Part shown: one piece after another, positions 43,867-53,262 of the stretch
Layout: every line of letters begins with the position of its first letter
Position numbering within the stretch: position 1 is the first letter of the stretch
Assembly (NCBI RefSeq): GCF_000455205.1
Contig: NZ_AUWQ01000010.1
Location: 62,001-126,000, forward strand
Length of the DNA stretch: 64,000 nucleotides
Source: Mycobacterium sp. UM_CSW
Lineage (GTDB): Bacteria > Actinomycetota > Actinomycetes > Mycobacteriales > Mycobacteriaceae
Reading direction: 5' to 3'
Program-made: the position numbers and the translations under genes
Notes under the pieces: model-generated
Database searches by the model: none
What the model was told of the DNA's origin: nothing
Seen by the model: only the letters and a program-made list of their open reading frames with translations

Positions 43867-45007
43867 TCGCGTCCTCTCCTTCGGTGTCCCACTGGTATTC
43901 GTCGAACAGGGCGGCCAGGCGGGTGTGGATCTCGCGGGGGTCGAGGCCGAATTCCTCGAGGCTGTAGCGGTGGGCCGATTCGTGCCCACCGCCCGCCGAC
44001 CGGAATGCCTTGGCGGCCTTCGGTCCCAGGTCGAGCTCCAGTTCCCGGTAGATGCGGCGCATGGTGTCCTCGGGTTGCGCGATCAGCTCGCGATAGTCGA
44101 CGACGACCGAGCGAACCTCGGGGTGCCTGGCCAGAACGTCAAGCGGGCGTTGGTAGGTGTCGAACGATTGATCGGCCAAGACGCGCAGCGACTTCGCGAT
44201 CAGGCGTTCGTCGCGCCCGCGCAGGCCCCATTCGGTCTTCAGCATCTTGAGCAGGCTCGGGATCGTCTCGTCGGGATTACGCATGGGCACAATGAATCTC
44301 GCGTCGGGGAATGTCTCGATCAGGGATTCGACGCGCCCGCAGAAGGTGGGGTTCTTGCTGAGGTGTGTGCCGCCGCCGTTGAGCGCGATTTGTCGCCGGA
44401 CGCATTCGGAGTAGAAGTCCATCACCCGGCGCCGCTTGCGTTCGGGCCATTGGTCGACGTGGTAGAAGTCGAGCTCACCCATGAAGGGGAATATCACGAT
44501 CCAGAAGCCCGAGCACAGCGACCAGGTGAGAAAGAAGTCGTCCTCTTCGGGGACGAAGAAGCCGGTCTTGTGCATGTCGTCGGTCGCGGCGAACCGTTGC
44601 TCCTCGATCTCGTCGAGGCGGTGGCGCAGACGCCTGCCGAACACCGCGGCATCGACCCGAAACAGCAGGCGCAGCAACCGCTTTTCCAGCAGCGACGGGA
44701 AGAACAGCTCGTACATCAGGGCATAGCTGAACTGGGGGTCGGCGGCCATCAGCCGATGCAGGTAGGTCGTGCCGCTTCGGGCGTGCCCGATGCAAAACGT
44801 CGGCCCGGTCACCCGCGTGCGGCGCAGTGTTGGGAAGAGGATCGGGTCGAGGGCGAAGCACACGGCGTGGATGGCGGCGACGAGCGGAACGCCGAGGAGG
44901 AATGCGAAGTAGCGCGACCAGCGCTTCGACGCCGGTGGATCCCGGCGCAACAGCCCGAGCATCGTCCGGTAATTGGGCCAGTCGAAGTAGAAGCGCGTGC
45001 CCGGCAT
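43856..45007 (-). CDS. PAPS-dependent sulfotransferase family protein
   Basis: Transfers sulfate from PAPS to an alcohol or glycan. It has 383 residues with the 5'-phosphosulfate loop GHARSGTTYLHRLM (about 74-87) and the 3'-phosphate site FIVPMRNPDETIPSLLK. An N-terminal hydrophobic segment (YFAFLLGVPLVAAIHAVCFAL, about residues 33-53) may anchor it to the membrane. It belongs to the large mycobacterial sulfotransferase_3/Stf-like group, and the acceptor is unknown. A strong GAGGAGG ribosome-binding site precedes ATG 45007. It is divergent from the MarR gene across a shared palindrome and overlaps the DUF1214-like gene. Confidence 0.9.
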   Translation of the reverse strand: MPGTRFYFDWPNYRTMLGLLRRDPPASKRWSRYFAFLLGVPLVAAIHAVCFALDPILFPTLRRTRVTGPTFCIGHARSGTTYLHRLMAADPQFSYALMYELFFPSLLEKRLLRLLFRVDAAVFGRRLRHRLDEIEEQRFAATDDMHKTGFFVPEEDDFFLTWSLCSGFWIVIFPFMGELDFYHVDQWPERKRRRVMDFYSECVRRQIALNGGGTHLSKNPTFCGRVESLIETFPDARFIVPMRNPDETIPSLLKMLKTEWGLRGRDERLIAKSLRVLADQSFDTYQRPLDVLARHPEVRSVVVDYRELIAQPEDTMRRIYRELELDLGPKAAKAFRSAGGGHESAHRYSLEEFGLDPREIHTRLAALFDEYQWDTEGEDANVH

Positions 45008-45049
45008 GAAACCTCCTCAGCGCGAGCTGATTTCGGGCAGGCTATCGCC

Positions 45050-45077
45050 ATATATTTGACATTGTCAAGTATATCTT
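45050..45077. promoter_or_regulatory. 25-bp dyad operator between sulfotransferase and MarR genes, with MarR -10
   Basis: ATATATTTGACA (45050-45061) and TGTCAAGTATAT (45063-45074) are complementary at 11 of 12 positions around one base. It overlaps the MarR -10 TATCTT (45072-45077), which lies 7 nt before its GTG. The AT-rich TTGACA/TGTCAA core is typical of MarR operators. Confidence 0.7.
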
Positions 45078-45084
45078 TGATACC

Positions 45085-45561
45085 GTGACGGCTGTGACGT
45101 ACGCGCCCAAGCTGGACTCCGTGGATTCCATCAGCGCTGCGCTTTCGCGAGTGGTGCGGCTCAGCGTGAGTCGTTCGGCGTTCGCGCGGCAGGCGTCGGC
45201 GGCGGACACCGAGCTGTCACAGCCGTCGTACATGCTGCTGCGCGTGTTGATCGATGAGGGACCCCTGCCGATCGGGCGCCTGGCGACCATGGCGCACATG
45301 GACGTCGGGATGGCCACTCGCCGGGTGCGGGCGCTGGCCGACGCGGGGCTGGTGACGCGGCGCGCCGATCCGGGAGACGGGCGCGTATCGGTGATCGCGA
45401 CGACGCCGGACGGCGAACGCGCCGCGGGATCGCTGCACGAGGTGCGACGGGAGCACCTGGCCCGGGCGCTTTCGGGTTGGTCGGCGGCCGAGCTCCAGCA
45501 GTTCGACCGGCTGTTGACGAAGTTCCTCGAGGACACGACGAAGACACCGATCAAGGCCTAG
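45085..45561 (+). CDS. MarR-family transcriptional regulator
   Basis: Winged-helix regulator of 158 residues. The DNA-binding region runs about 48-115 (IGRLATMAHMDVGMATRRVRALADAGLVTR, then the wing ADPGDGRVSVIATT). It starts at GTG 45085, at leaderless spacing behind TATCTT. The dyad over its promoter and toward the divergent sulfotransferase suggests autoregulation and control of that operon. The SDR gene follows 45 bp downstream and may be cotranscribed. The ligand is probably a small aromatic or lipophilic acid, as in many MarR proteins, but is not shown. Confidence 0.92.
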   Translation: MTAVTYAPKLDSVDSISAALSRVVRLSVSRSAFARQASAADTELSQPSYMLLRVLIDEGPLPIGRLATMAHMDVGMATRRVRALADAGLVTRRADPGDGRVSVIATTPDGERAAGSLHEVRREHLARALSGWSAAELQQFDRLLTKFLEDTTKTPIKA

Positions 45562-45606
45562 CGGCTCCGCGGGAATGGGACGCCGGTGAATGCGTTATAG
45601 GGCTGC

Positions 45607-46431
45607 GTGAGCGAAAAAGTTTGGTTTATCACCGGTACATCACGAGGCTTCGGACGAGACTGGGCGATCGCCGCGTTGGAGCGCGGCGACAAGGTCGCCG
45701 CGACGGCACGCAACATTGCGACGCTGGATGACCTGGTCGACAAGTACGGCGACGCGCTGCTGCCGATTCAGTTGGACGTCACGGATCGCGACGGGGACTT
45801 CGCGGCGGTCAAGCGGGCCCACGATCACTTCGGGCGCCTGGACATCGTCGTGAACAACGCCGGCTACGGCCACTTCGGGTTCATCGAGGAGCTGTCCGAG
45901 CAAGAGGCGCGTGCCCAGATCGAGACCAACGTGTTCGGCGCGCTGTGGGTGACCCAGGCGGCGTTGCCGTACCTGCGCGAGCAGCGCAGCGGGCACATCA
46001 TCCAGGTGTCCTCGATCGGCGGCATCGTCGCGTTCCCGTTGGTCGGCATCTACCACGCGTCGAAGTGGGCGCTGGAGGGCTTCTCGCAGGCGCTGGCCCT
46101 GGAGGTCGCGCCGTTCGGCATCCACGTCACGCTCGTCGAGCCGGGGGGCTTCGACACCGACTGGGCGGGAGCGTCGGCCAAGCACTCCGAGCCCCTGCCG
46201 GCATACGACGAGGTTCGCGCCGCCGTCCTGGCTGAGCGCAGCAAGCGATGGGCCAGCCCTGGCGACCCGTCCGCCTCGGCGGCCGCGCTACTAAAGGTGG
46301 TGGACGCCGACGAGCCGCCACTGCGGGTGTTCTTCGGCGCCAGCCCGCTGCAAACGGCGAAGGCCGATTATGAGAGCCGGCTACGCAATTGGGAGCAGTG
46401 GCAGTCCGTCGCGGAGTTGGCGCAGGGGTAG
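45607..46431 (+). CDS. SDR-family oxidoreductase
   Basis: Classical-type short-chain dehydrogenase of 274 residues. Rossmann motif TGTSRGFGRDWA, NNAGYG, active-site serine region VSSIGG and catalytic YHASKWAL are all present. The C-terminal region is longer than the minimum and ends AELAQG. The start is GTG at 45607. It lies 45 bp after the MarR gene on the same strand and 1 bp from the convergent mgtA stop. It may act on the product or substrate of the divergent sulfotransferase unit; substrate unknown. Confidence 0.9.
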   Translation: MSEKVWFITGTSRGFGRDWAIAALERGDKVAATARNIATLDDLVDKYGDALLPIQLDVTDRDGDFAAVKRAHDHFGRLDIVVNNAGYGHFGFIEELSEQEARAQIETNVFGALWVTQAALPYLREQRSGHIIQVSSIGGIVAFPLVGIYHASKWALEGFSQALALEVAPFGIHVTLVEPGGFDTDWAGASAKHSEPLPAYDEVRAAVLAERSKRWASPGDPSASAAALLKVVDADEPPLRVFFGASPLQTAKADYESRLRNWEQWQSVAELAQG

Positions 46432-46432
46432 C

Positions 46433-47587
46433 TCACTGCCCCTGCGCGTAGCGTTTCGCGAACATCCGCCGCCGGGCGAAGGGCGACAGCACGGCCTCGT
46501 AGTGGCCGAGCAGCTCGTCGCAGATGACCGGCCAGCTGCGCCCGAGCACGCTGCGCCGCGCGGCCGGCGCGTAGCGGTGACGTTCGGCGATCAGGTGCTC
46601 GACCGCGTCGGGTAGGCGCGCCTCGAATTCGTTGACTTCCAACAGCAGACCGGTGCGGTACGGGGCGACGAGGTCGCGCGGTCCCCCGGCGTCGGGGGCG
46701 ATCACCGGCAGTCCCGATGCCAGCGCCTCCTGCACGACCTGGCAGAACGTCTCGTGCTCACCGGGATGCACGAAGACGTCCATGCTGGCGTACGCGGCGG
46801 CAAGTTCCTCGCCGTACAACGCGCCGGTGAAAACCGCTGTGGGCATGGCGGATTGCAGTTTCGCTTGGTCGACGCCGTCGCCGACGATGACGACCTGAAC
46901 GGAATCGTTGGCGTTCAGCGCGACCAGCCGCTCGACGTGCTTCTCCGGGGCGAGCCGGCCCACGAACCCGACGATCGGCTTGCCGGCCGGCGACCACCGC
47001 CGCCGCAGCGCCTCGTCGCGCCCCGACGGCGCGAACCGCAGCACGTCGACGCCGCGCGCCCACCGGTGCACACGCGGGAACCTATGGGCGACAAGCGAAT
47101 CCATCGTCACGCTGGACGGCGCCAGCGTACGGTCGGCCAGGCTGTGCAGGTGACGAAACCAGGCCCACGCCGCACGCGTCGTCATCGGAATGCCGTAGCT
47201 CTCCGCGAAACCCGGGACGTCCGTCTGGTACACCGCGACCGTCGGCACGCCCAGCCAGCGGGCCGCCTTCACCCCGCCGTACCCGAGCAGCGCCGGCGAA
47301 GCCAGGTGCACCACGTCGGGATCGAATCCCCGTAGCACGCTCACCATTCGGGGCATGGGAACCCCGAGCGGCAACGTGGTCACCTTGGGGAACATTCGCG
47401 ACGGCACCCGATGCACCCGGATGCCGTCGTGAATGCGGTCCGCCCGCGGCTGACCCGGCGGGTTGTCGGGGGCGATGACTAGGGCTTCGTGGCCGGTGCG
47501 ACGCAGGTGCTCCAGGACACGCAGCACTGAGTTACTGACGCCATTGACATTGGGGAGGAAGGACTCGGCGACGATTGCAACGCGCAC
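46433..47587 (-). CDS. mgtA: GT4 mannosyltransferase (Rv0557 homologue)
   Basis: Glycosyltransferase of 384 residues that in M. tuberculosis (MgtA, earlier called PimB) mannosylates a glucuronosyl-diacylglycerol-type glycolipid from GDP-mannose at the membrane. N-terminal [14 protein letters not shown] and the C-terminal donor site [20 protein letters not shown], an EX7E motif, are clear. The start is the codon at 47587. It is last in a leftward operon Rv0552-menC-bpoC-menD-Rv0556-mgtA, 29 bp after Rv0556. Linking quinone genes to a lipoglycan enzyme is a conserved mycobacterial arrangement. Confidence 0.93.
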   Translation of the reverse strand: MRVAIVAESFLPNVNGVSNSVLRVLEHLRRTGHEALVIAPDNPPGQPRADRIHDGIRVHRVPSRMFPKVTTLPLGVPMPRMVSVLRGFDPDVVHLASPALLGYGGVKAARWLGVPTVAVYQTDVPGFAESYGIPMTTRAAWAWFRHLHSLADRTLAPSSVTMDSLVAHRFPRVHRWARGVDVLRFAPSGRDEALRRRWSPAGKPIVGFVGRLAPEKHVERLVALNANDSVQVVIVGDGVDQAKLQSAMPTAVFTGALYGEELAAAYASMDVFVHPGEHETFCQVVQEALASGLPVIAPDAGGPRDLVAPYRTGLLLEVNEFEARLPDAVEHLIAERHRYAPAARRSVLGRSWPVICDELLGHYEAVLSPFARRRMFAKRYAQGQ

Positions 47588-47616
47588 GACACCACGATCT
47601 CAGCGTCGCCTGTCGA

Positions 47617-48159
47617 TTAGGTTGCCTCCGGGAATACGTCGTGCGAAATTTGCTGGTCGGGCGCCGCGGCGCGGCGGTCCAGCCACCTGTCCAGCAGCGC
47701 AAGCCCAGTCAGCGCGGCCGCGGCGACCAGCCAGGCCACCACCGCGATGGATCCCGCGGGAATGATCGCCAGCCCGGCGTTGCGGTGCTGGACCCTAACC
47801 AGATTCGGGTCGTTCTTGTTGTATTCGACGTAGATCCGCATGCCGGTGGCCAATTCGGACGGATACAGCACGCCGAGCTCGGGCCGGTAGGTGACGCGGT
47901 CGGGTGTGACGAATTCGATGGTGGAGCGGCGTGGCCCGGCGCTGAGCACCTCCGCCTGCGCCACCCCCATGTGATGTCGGATCGCAAGGTCGTCACGCCA
48001 CGCCCCGGCCACCAGTAGCAGCGACTGCAACGTCACCAGGCCGGTGACGATCAACACCGCGATCCGCAACCAGCGCAACGCAATCCTGGCCCGCGTTTTC
48101 GGGGGCGAGTCGCTGCGTCCATGAATGAGTATGTGCAGCAACGCTTTTAGTTTGATCAC
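47617..48159 (-). CDS. Conserved membrane protein, DUF3592-like (Rv0556 homologue)
   Basis: Protein of 180 residues with two membrane helices (about 30-52 and 132-155) flanking a small extracytoplasmic beta domain (about 60-125; [33 protein letters not shown]) that looks DUF3592-like. Function unknown. The start is GTG at 48159, overlapping the menD stop as GTGA (48156-48159); the open frame upstream is inside menD. The C-terminal tail is charged and proline-poor. Conserved position between menD and mgtA in M. tuberculosis. Confidence 0.88.
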   Translation of the reverse strand: MIKLKALLHILIHGRSDSPPKTRARIALRWLRIAVLIVTGLVTLQSLLLVAGAWRDDLAIRHHMGVAQAEVLSAGPRRSTIEFVTPDRVTYRPELGVLYPSELATGMRIYVEYNKNDPNLVRVQHRNAGLAIIPAGSIAVVAWLVAAAALTGLALLDRWLDRRAAAPDQQISHDVFPEAT

Positions 48160-49790
48160 AGGGCAGCCTTGATGGCCGCGTGCAGTTGCCGCAGCGACGA
48201 GCGGTCCGCCTTGACCTCGAGCACCCGCATGCCCGCCGCCGGGTCGTCGAGGGCCGCGGCAAGCTCGTCGACCTCGATCTGGCGGCTCTCGACGTGATAG
48301 GCGCGGCACAGCGCGCCGACGTCGACGTCGTGCGGGGTGCCGAAGATCCGCGAGGACACGTCGGAGAACCTCGGGTCGCCCTGCTCGAGCAGTTCGAAGA
48401 TGCCGCCGCCGTTGTCGTTGGACACCACGATCGTCAGCCGCTGCGGCGTCGGCTCGGTGGGGCCGATCAACAGGCCGGAGCTGTCGTGCACGAAGGTCAG
48501 GTCGCCGATCAGCGCCACGGTGCGTCCGTCATGCGCTAAAGCCGCCCCGATCGCGGTGGATACCGTGCCGTCGATGCCGGCGACCCCGCGGTTGGACCGC
48601 ACCTTGATGCCGTGGGTGTTCAGGCCCACCAGCGCCGCGTCGCGGACCGGGTTGGACGCGCCGAGCACCAGCTGGTCACCGGGGCGCAGCGCGTCGGCCA
48701 CGGCCGCGGCGACGTGCAGCCCGGTGGTCAACGGGTGCGCCTCGAGCTGCTCGCGGACGGCCCGGTTGGCGTGCCGGTTCAGCTCCGCGCACCGGTGCAG
48801 CCACGCCGGGTGCGGCTCGCCGGTGGTGACCGCCCGCGTGCCGGTGGCCTGCGAGTTTCCGGAGACGTCGGGCCAGCGGGGACCGGTGGTCAGCGCGTAG
48901 ACCGGCACCTGCGGGTCGGCCAGCAGCGCGGACACCGGCCGGTGCAGCGTCGGGCGCCCCAGCATGATCACCTGCTTCGGGCGCAGCAGCGGCAGCGTCA
49001 GCGGGTGCAGCGGGTTGGGCACCGGGCGGCCGGAAAATGAGGTCGGCTCGGCGACGGTGGGCAGCAGCTCGAGGTTGGGGTGCGTGCCCGCGCCGTGCCC
49101 CGCGATGACGACCGTGTCGGGCGACAGGTCGATCTCCAGCGGTTGGTCGAACGTGACGGGCGGAGTGTAGGTCCAGGGCCTGCCGCCGGGCCGGCCCTGC
49201 GGGACCACGGCGCCGTGGGGTTCGCGATCGGGCACCAACGGTTCGCGCAGCGGGATGTCGAACTGCACCGGGCCGGCGTTGGCGGTGCGAGATCCGGTGG
49301 CGGCGGCCAACACTCGGCAGGTGGCCGATCGCCAGGTGGCGTTGAGCGAATCCATCCGCTCGGGCGCGCCCTCGGCCAGGCCCAGGCTGATGGTGGCGCG
49401 GACCTGGGTGCCGAAGTAGCCCAGCTGCTCCATGGTCTGGTTGGCGCCGGTGCCCAGCAGTTCGTAGGGCCGGTTGGCCGACAGCACGATCAGCGGCACC
49501 CGGGCGTAGTTGGCCTCGACCACGGCGGGGCCCAGGTTGGCCACGGCGGTGCCCGACGTCATCGCGACGCAGACCGGCGCGCCCGCCGCGATCGCCAGCC
49601 CGATGGCCAGGTAGCCGGCGGTGCGCTCGTCGATGCGGACGTGCAGCCGCAGGCGTCCGGCGCGGTCGGCGTCCTGCAGCGCGAATGCCAGCGGCGCGTT
49701 GCGTGACCCGGGGCACAGCACCACGTCGCGGACACCGCCGCGGATCAGCTCGTCAACGACGACGCGGGCCTGGGTCGTCGAGGGGTTCAC
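48156..49790 (-). CDS. menD: SEPHCHC synthase
   Basis: Thiamine-diphosphate enzyme that joins 2-oxoglutarate-derived succinic semialdehyde to isochorismate, the first committed step of menaquinone synthesis. It has 544 residues (Rv0555 has 554). The N-terminal ThDP-site glutamate region [19 protein letters not shown] and the C-terminal ThDP motif [17 protein letters not shown] are present. The start is GTG at 49790, 47 bp after bpoC. The downstream Rv0556 start overlaps its stop. Isochorismate synthase is not in the window. Confidence 0.96.
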   Translation of the reverse strand: MNPSTTQARVVVDELIRGGVRDVVLCPGSRNAPLAFALQDADRAGRLRLHVRIDERTAGYLAIGLAIAAGAPVCVAMTSGTAVANLGPAVVEANYARVPLIVLSANRPYELLGTGANQTMEQLGYFGTQVRATISLGLAEGAPERMDSLNATWRSATCRVLAAATGSRTANAGPVQFDIPLREPLVPDREPHGAVVPQGRPGGRPWTYTPPVTFDQPLEIDLSPDTVVIAGHGAGTHPNLELLPTVAEPTSFSGRPVPNPLHPLTLPLLRPKQVIMLGRPTLHRPVSALLADPQVPVYALTTGPRWPDVSGNSQATGTRAVTTGEPHPAWLHRCAELNRHANRAVREQLEAHPLTTGLHVAAAVADALRPGDQLVLGASNPVRDAALVGLNTHGIKVRSNRGVAGIDGTVSTAIGAALAHDGRTVALIGDLTFVHDSSGLLIGPTEPTPQRLTIVVSNDNGGGIFELLEQGDPRFSDVSSRIFGTPHDVDVGALCRAYHVESRQIEVDELAAALDDPAAGMRVLEVKADRSSLRQLHAAIKAAL

Positions 49791-49837
49791 TCCTACAGCG
49801 TGTCACAACCGGCCGGCACGGCCGTCTACCAGTGGCT

Positions 49838-50626
49838 TCAGGCTCGTACGGTCGCGAAGAACTGCAGCGCCGCGGTGTTGACGGCCTGCGGCCGCTCCAA
49901 AAATCCGAGATGGCCGGCGTCGGGGATCTGCAGGTAGCGGCCGTTTGGCATGGCGTCGGCGACCTCCCGTCCCAGGTAGGCCGGCGTCACGATGTCGTCG
50001 GCGAAGCCCATCACCAGCACCGGCGCCGCGATGCTGCGGTAGGCGGACAGTCGGTTGGTCTGCGGGGAGACATACATCTGGGTGCGCAGTCCCGGGGTCT
50101 GCTTGACCGGCCAGGTGCAAAACATCGCGATCCAGTCGTCGACGGCAGCGTCGTCGTTGAGTGTCTTGCGCGAAAAGCTTTCCAGCAGACGGTTTCTCGC
50201 GTCGAGCAGGGGCGGCACCGTGACCCCGGAGGCGTGCAGCTCGACCTCGGCCTCGTGGAAGAACTGGCGCGCACGGTCCAGGCGGCCCCGGGTCGCCATC
50301 AGCACCGCCGAGCTGACCAGCTCGGGCCGCGCCACCATGAGTTCCTGCGCGATGAACGCGCCCATGGACACCCCGACGACCCGCGCCGGGGCGGCGCCCA
50401 GCGATTCGATCAGCGCGGCGGTGTCGGCGACCATGGTCTGCGTCGTGAATCCCTCGGCGTTTTCCGTGTCGCCGACCCCGCGGTTGTCGAAGGTGATGCA
50501 GCGGTACCCGGCCGCCAGAAAGGCCGGGACCTGATGCGGGTGCCAGGTGCGCCCGGCGCCCCCGCGGCCGGCGATGAAGACGACGGGCTCACCGGAGCCG
50601 CGGTCGTCGTAAGCCAGATTGATCAT
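49838..50626 (-). CDS. bpoC: Alpha/beta-hydrolase BpoC, MenH candidate
   Basis: Hydrolase of 262 residues, the same as Rv0554, annotated as a putative non-haem peroxidase. Nucleophile elbow GVSMGAFIAQE, catalytic Asp region MGFADDIVTP and His in IPDAGHLGFLE are intact. It sits between menC and menD, where E. coli has menH, and overlaps menC as ATGA (50623-50626), so SHCHC synthase is an attractive role. Work on the M. tuberculosis protein has tested that idea, and assignment should stay open. The longer frame upstream is a shadow of menC. Confidence 0.9.
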   Translation of the reverse strand: MINLAYDDRGSGEPVVFIAGRGGAGRTWHPHQVPAFLAAGYRCITFDNRGVGDTENAEGFTTQTMVADTAALIESLGAAPARVVGVSMGAFIAQELMVARPELVSSAVLMATRGRLDRARQFFHEAEVELHASGVTVPPLLDARNRLLESFSRKTLNDDAAVDDWIAMFCTWPVKQTPGLRTQMYVSPQTNRLSAYRSIAAPVLVMGFADDIVTPAYLGREVADAMPNGRYLQIPDAGHLGFLERPQAVNTAALQFFATVRA

Positions 50627-51594
50627 CCGGACGACGGTACAAGCAGCGGATGGCAGGCCCTGACCCGGTCGATCCACCACTGCCGCCGCTCGGGTGGCGC
50701 GGCCAGCGCCCGCAGCCGCGCCGGGTCCGGTGTGACCGGCCCGACCGGCAGGTAGCCGTCGACGGGCGGGGCGACGTCTGCGACGTCCTCCACGAAGAGC
50801 CCGCCGGTGCCCAGCCCGCAGGCATGGCCGAGTTGCGGCAGGGCGGCGGCGGCGGTCAGGCCATGGCTGATGCCGACCGCCGAATCCAGCGCGCTGGAGA
50901 CCACGACGGGGATGTGGATCTGGGCGGCGATGGCCAGCAGGGCCGAAATCCCGCCCAGCGGAGCGACTTTCAGCACCGCGATGTCGGCGGCGCCGGCGCG
51001 GTCCACGGCCAGCGGGTCGTCGGCCTTGCGGATGCTTTCGTCGGCCGCGATGGGCACGTCGACCTGAGCGCGCAGGGCGGCGAGTTCGCCGACCGTCGCG
51101 CAGGGCTGCTCGAGGTACTCCAGCGGGCCGTCGGCCGTCAGGGCGGCCGCCGCCGCTGCGGCTTCCTCGACGCTCCAGCCGCCGTTGGCGTCCACCCGGA
51201 CGGTGGCGACCAGCTCGCGGGCCGCGTTGACCCGCGCCACGTCGTCGGCCAGGGTCTGCCCCGGCTCGGCGACCTTCACCTTGGCCGTGCGCGCCCCCGG
51301 AAACCGGGCCAGCACGTCGCCGACCTGGGCGGCGGGGACGGCCGGCACGGTCGCGTTGATCGGGATGCGGTCCCGGCGCGCCGGCGGCGGCGGCAGGTAC
51401 GCGCCCTCGACCGCCGACGCCAGCCAGTGCGCGGCCTCGCGCGGCTCGTATTCGACGAAGGCGCCGAACTCGCCCCACCCGGCGGGACCCTCGATCAGCG
51501 CGAGTTCGCGGGTGGTGATGCCGCGGAAGCGCACCCGCATCGGCAGCGCGACCACGTGCAGGCGGTCCAGCACGTCCTCGAGCGCGGGTATCAC
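50623..51594 (-). CDS. menC: o-Succinylbenzoate synthase
   Basis: Enolase-superfamily dehydratase that aromatises SHCHC to o-succinylbenzoate. It has 323 residues (Rv0553 has 326). The catalytic KxK is read in TAKVKVAEPG, and metal ligands in RVDANGGW, LEQP and AADESIRK; the second lysine is in VLKVAPLGG. The start is GTG at 51594, overlapping the amidohydrolase stop as GTGA; the open frame to 52557 is a shadow. It is in the middle of the leftward men operon. Confidence 0.94.
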   Translation of the reverse strand: MIPALEDVLDRLHVVALPMRVRFRGITTRELALIEGPAGWGEFGAFVEYEPREAAHWLASAVEGAYLPPPPARRDRIPINATVPAVPAAQVGDVLARFPGARTAKVKVAEPGQTLADDVARVNAARELVATVRVDANGGWSVEEAAAAAAALTADGPLEYLEQPCATVGELAALRAQVDVPIAADESIRKADDPLAVDRAGAADIAVLKVAPLGGISALLAIAAQIHIPVVVSSALDSAVGISHGLTAAAALPQLGHACGLGTGGLFVEDVADVAPPVDGYLPVGPVTPDPARLRALAAPPERRQWWIDRVRACHPLLVPSSG

Positions 51595-53195
51595 TGGCCG
51601 TAGACCTGGCGGCCCGCCAGATACGTCGCGCGCACCTCGAGGTCGGCGATCTCTTCGGGCGGCACCGTTCGGGGGTCGGCCGACAGCACCACCAGGTCGG
51701 CGTACTTGCCGACCTCCAGCGAGCCGATGACGTCGTCGGAGAACAGCTGCCAGGCGGCGTCGATGGTCTGCGCGCGGATCGCCTGTTCGACGGTCAACCG
51801 CTCCTCGGGCGCCAGCACCCGGCCGCTGGGCGCCGTGCGGGTCACGGCGACGCTGATATTGCGCAGCGGCTCCTCGGGCGTCACCGGCGGATCGTTGTGC
51901 AACGAGATCCGCATGCCGCTGGCCACCGCGGAACCCGCCGGCATCCAACGGGATCCGCGCTCGGGGCCGAACAGTCCGTCGACGATGACGTCGCCCCAGT
52001 AGTGGATCTGGTCGACGAAGATGCTGCAGGTGACGCCGAGGTCCGCGGCCCGTCGAAGTTGCTCGGGCCGGATGGCGCCGACATGTTCGAGGCGTAGCCG
52101 GTGGTCGTCGCGCGGGTGCCGCTTGAGCGCGTCCTCGTAGACGTCCAGGATCGTGTCGACGCCGGCGTCGCCCTGCACGTGGCAGGCCATCTGCCAGCCC
52201 GACGGGTAGTAGGCGCCGACGATCTCGGTGAGCTGTTCGGCGGTGTAGTTGGCGCAGCCGCAGGAACCGGGCGGCACCCCGATGGTGCGGGTGGCGTCGG
52301 TGTCCAGGTACGGGAACGACAGGGCGATGTTGCCGATCCACGGCGAGCCGTCGACCCAGATCTTGATGCCGACCTGGCGCAGCATGTCGTCGCCCTGGCC
52401 CGGGGTCGCGGCGGTGGACATCTGCGGGTTGGACACCTCGTAGGTGCGCAGCCGCACCGTCAGCCGGTCGCGCAGCTGCTCGATCAGGGGCCCGAAGTTC
52501 GGGTCGAACGCCATCTCCGAACAGCTGGTCAGCCCGGCCCGGTTGAGCCGGGCGCACTCGGCGAGCAGCATCGCCGGGTAGCTGTCGGCCTGGATGGCGC
52601 CGCCCAGCAGGGGAAACACCGCGGCGATTTCCTCGGCGGTGCCGTCGAGTTCCCCGTCGGCGGCGCGACCGTATTTGGCGCCCTTGGGGTCAGGGGTGTC
52701 CCGCGTCAGTCCGTTGAGGCGGGCGGCGCGCGAATTGAAGAAGGCCTTGTGACCGGAATTGTGGATGATCACCAGCGGCCCGTCGGGGGCGATCTCGTCG
52801 AGCCACGCCAACGTCGGCTGCGGGAGCCCGGGCTGCAGCAGGGCATCCCAGCCGTTCAGGTAGGCGCCGGCCGGTCCCCGTGCGGCGGCCTCCCCGCGGA
52901 TCGCGGCGACGACGTCGTCGGCCTTGGGGACGGTGACCGGCCGGATGTCGACGATCCGGTCCGACAGCGCCACGGCCTCCATGAGCGGATGGCCGTGCGC
53001 CTCAACGAATCCCGGCATGAGGCAGCCGTCTCCGATTTCGACGCTTTGGGTGCCGGGGCCGATGTACGGCTCGACCTCTGCGCGGGTGCCGACGGCGACG
53101 ATCCGGCCGCCGGCCACGGCCAGCGCCTCGGCCGTGGGCCGCGCGTCGTCGACGGTCAGCACGGTCCCGGTGACGACGAGGTCTGCGACGGCCAT
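51591..53195 (-). CDS. Metal-dependent amidohydrolase, YtcJ-like (Rv0552 homologue)
   Basis: Amidohydrolase_3 family protein of 534 residues, the length of Rv0552. The TIM-barrel metal motif HxH is in FVEAHGHPLME, with later histidine regions IIHNSGHKAFF, LRLEHVGAIRPEQ and SLHNDPPVTPEE. The substrate is unknown. The start is ATG at 53195 behind a -10 TAGCAT 8 nt upstream, close to leaderless. First gene of the operon Rv0552-menC-bpoC-menD-Rv0556-mgtA; its conserved coupling to menC suggests a link to quinone or fatty metabolism, but this is unproven. Confidence 0.92.
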   Translation of the reverse strand: MAVADLVVTGTVLTVDDARPTAEALAVAGGRIVAVGTRAEVEPYIGPGTQSVEIGDGCLMPGFVEAHGHPLMEAVALSDRIVDIRPVTVPKADDVVAAIRGEAAARGPAGAYLNGWDALLQPGLPQPTLAWLDEIAPDGPLVIIHNSGHKAFFNSRAARLNGLTRDTPDPKGAKYGRAADGELDGTAEEIAAVFPLLGGAIQADSYPAMLLAECARLNRAGLTSCSEMAFDPNFGPLIEQLRDRLTVRLRTYEVSNPQMSTAATPGQGDDMLRQVGIKIWVDGSPWIGNIALSFPYLDTDATRTIGVPPGSCGCANYTAEQLTEIVGAYYPSGWQMACHVQGDAGVDTILDVYEDALKRHPRDDHRLRLEHVGAIRPEQLRRAADLGVTCSIFVDQIHYWGDVIVDGLFGPERGSRWMPAGSAVASGMRISLHNDPPVTPEEPLRNISVAVTRTAPSGRVLAPEERLTVEQAIRAQTIDAAWQLFSDDVIGSLEVGKYADLVVLSADPRTVPPEEIADLEVRATYLAGRQVYGQ

Positions 53196-53203
53196 GAGCA
53201 CGA

Positions 53204-53209
53204 ATGCTA
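53204..53209 (-). promoter_or_regulatory. -10 element of the Rv0552-men operon
   Basis: TAGCAT on the minus strand, 8 nt before ATG 53195. It shares the 67-bp gap with the fadD8 promoter. Confidence 0.45.
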
Positions 53210-53249
53210 CGGGTCGGAGGGTCCGGCCCAGCCGAATTGCAACACGTTC

Positions 53250-53255
53250 TAGTCT
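53250..53255 (+). promoter_or_regulatory. -10 element predicting leaderless fadD8
   Basis: TAGTCT ends 7 nt before the ATG at 53263; there is no ribosome-binding site in between. Confidence 0.55.
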
Positions 53256-53262
53256 TGCCCCT

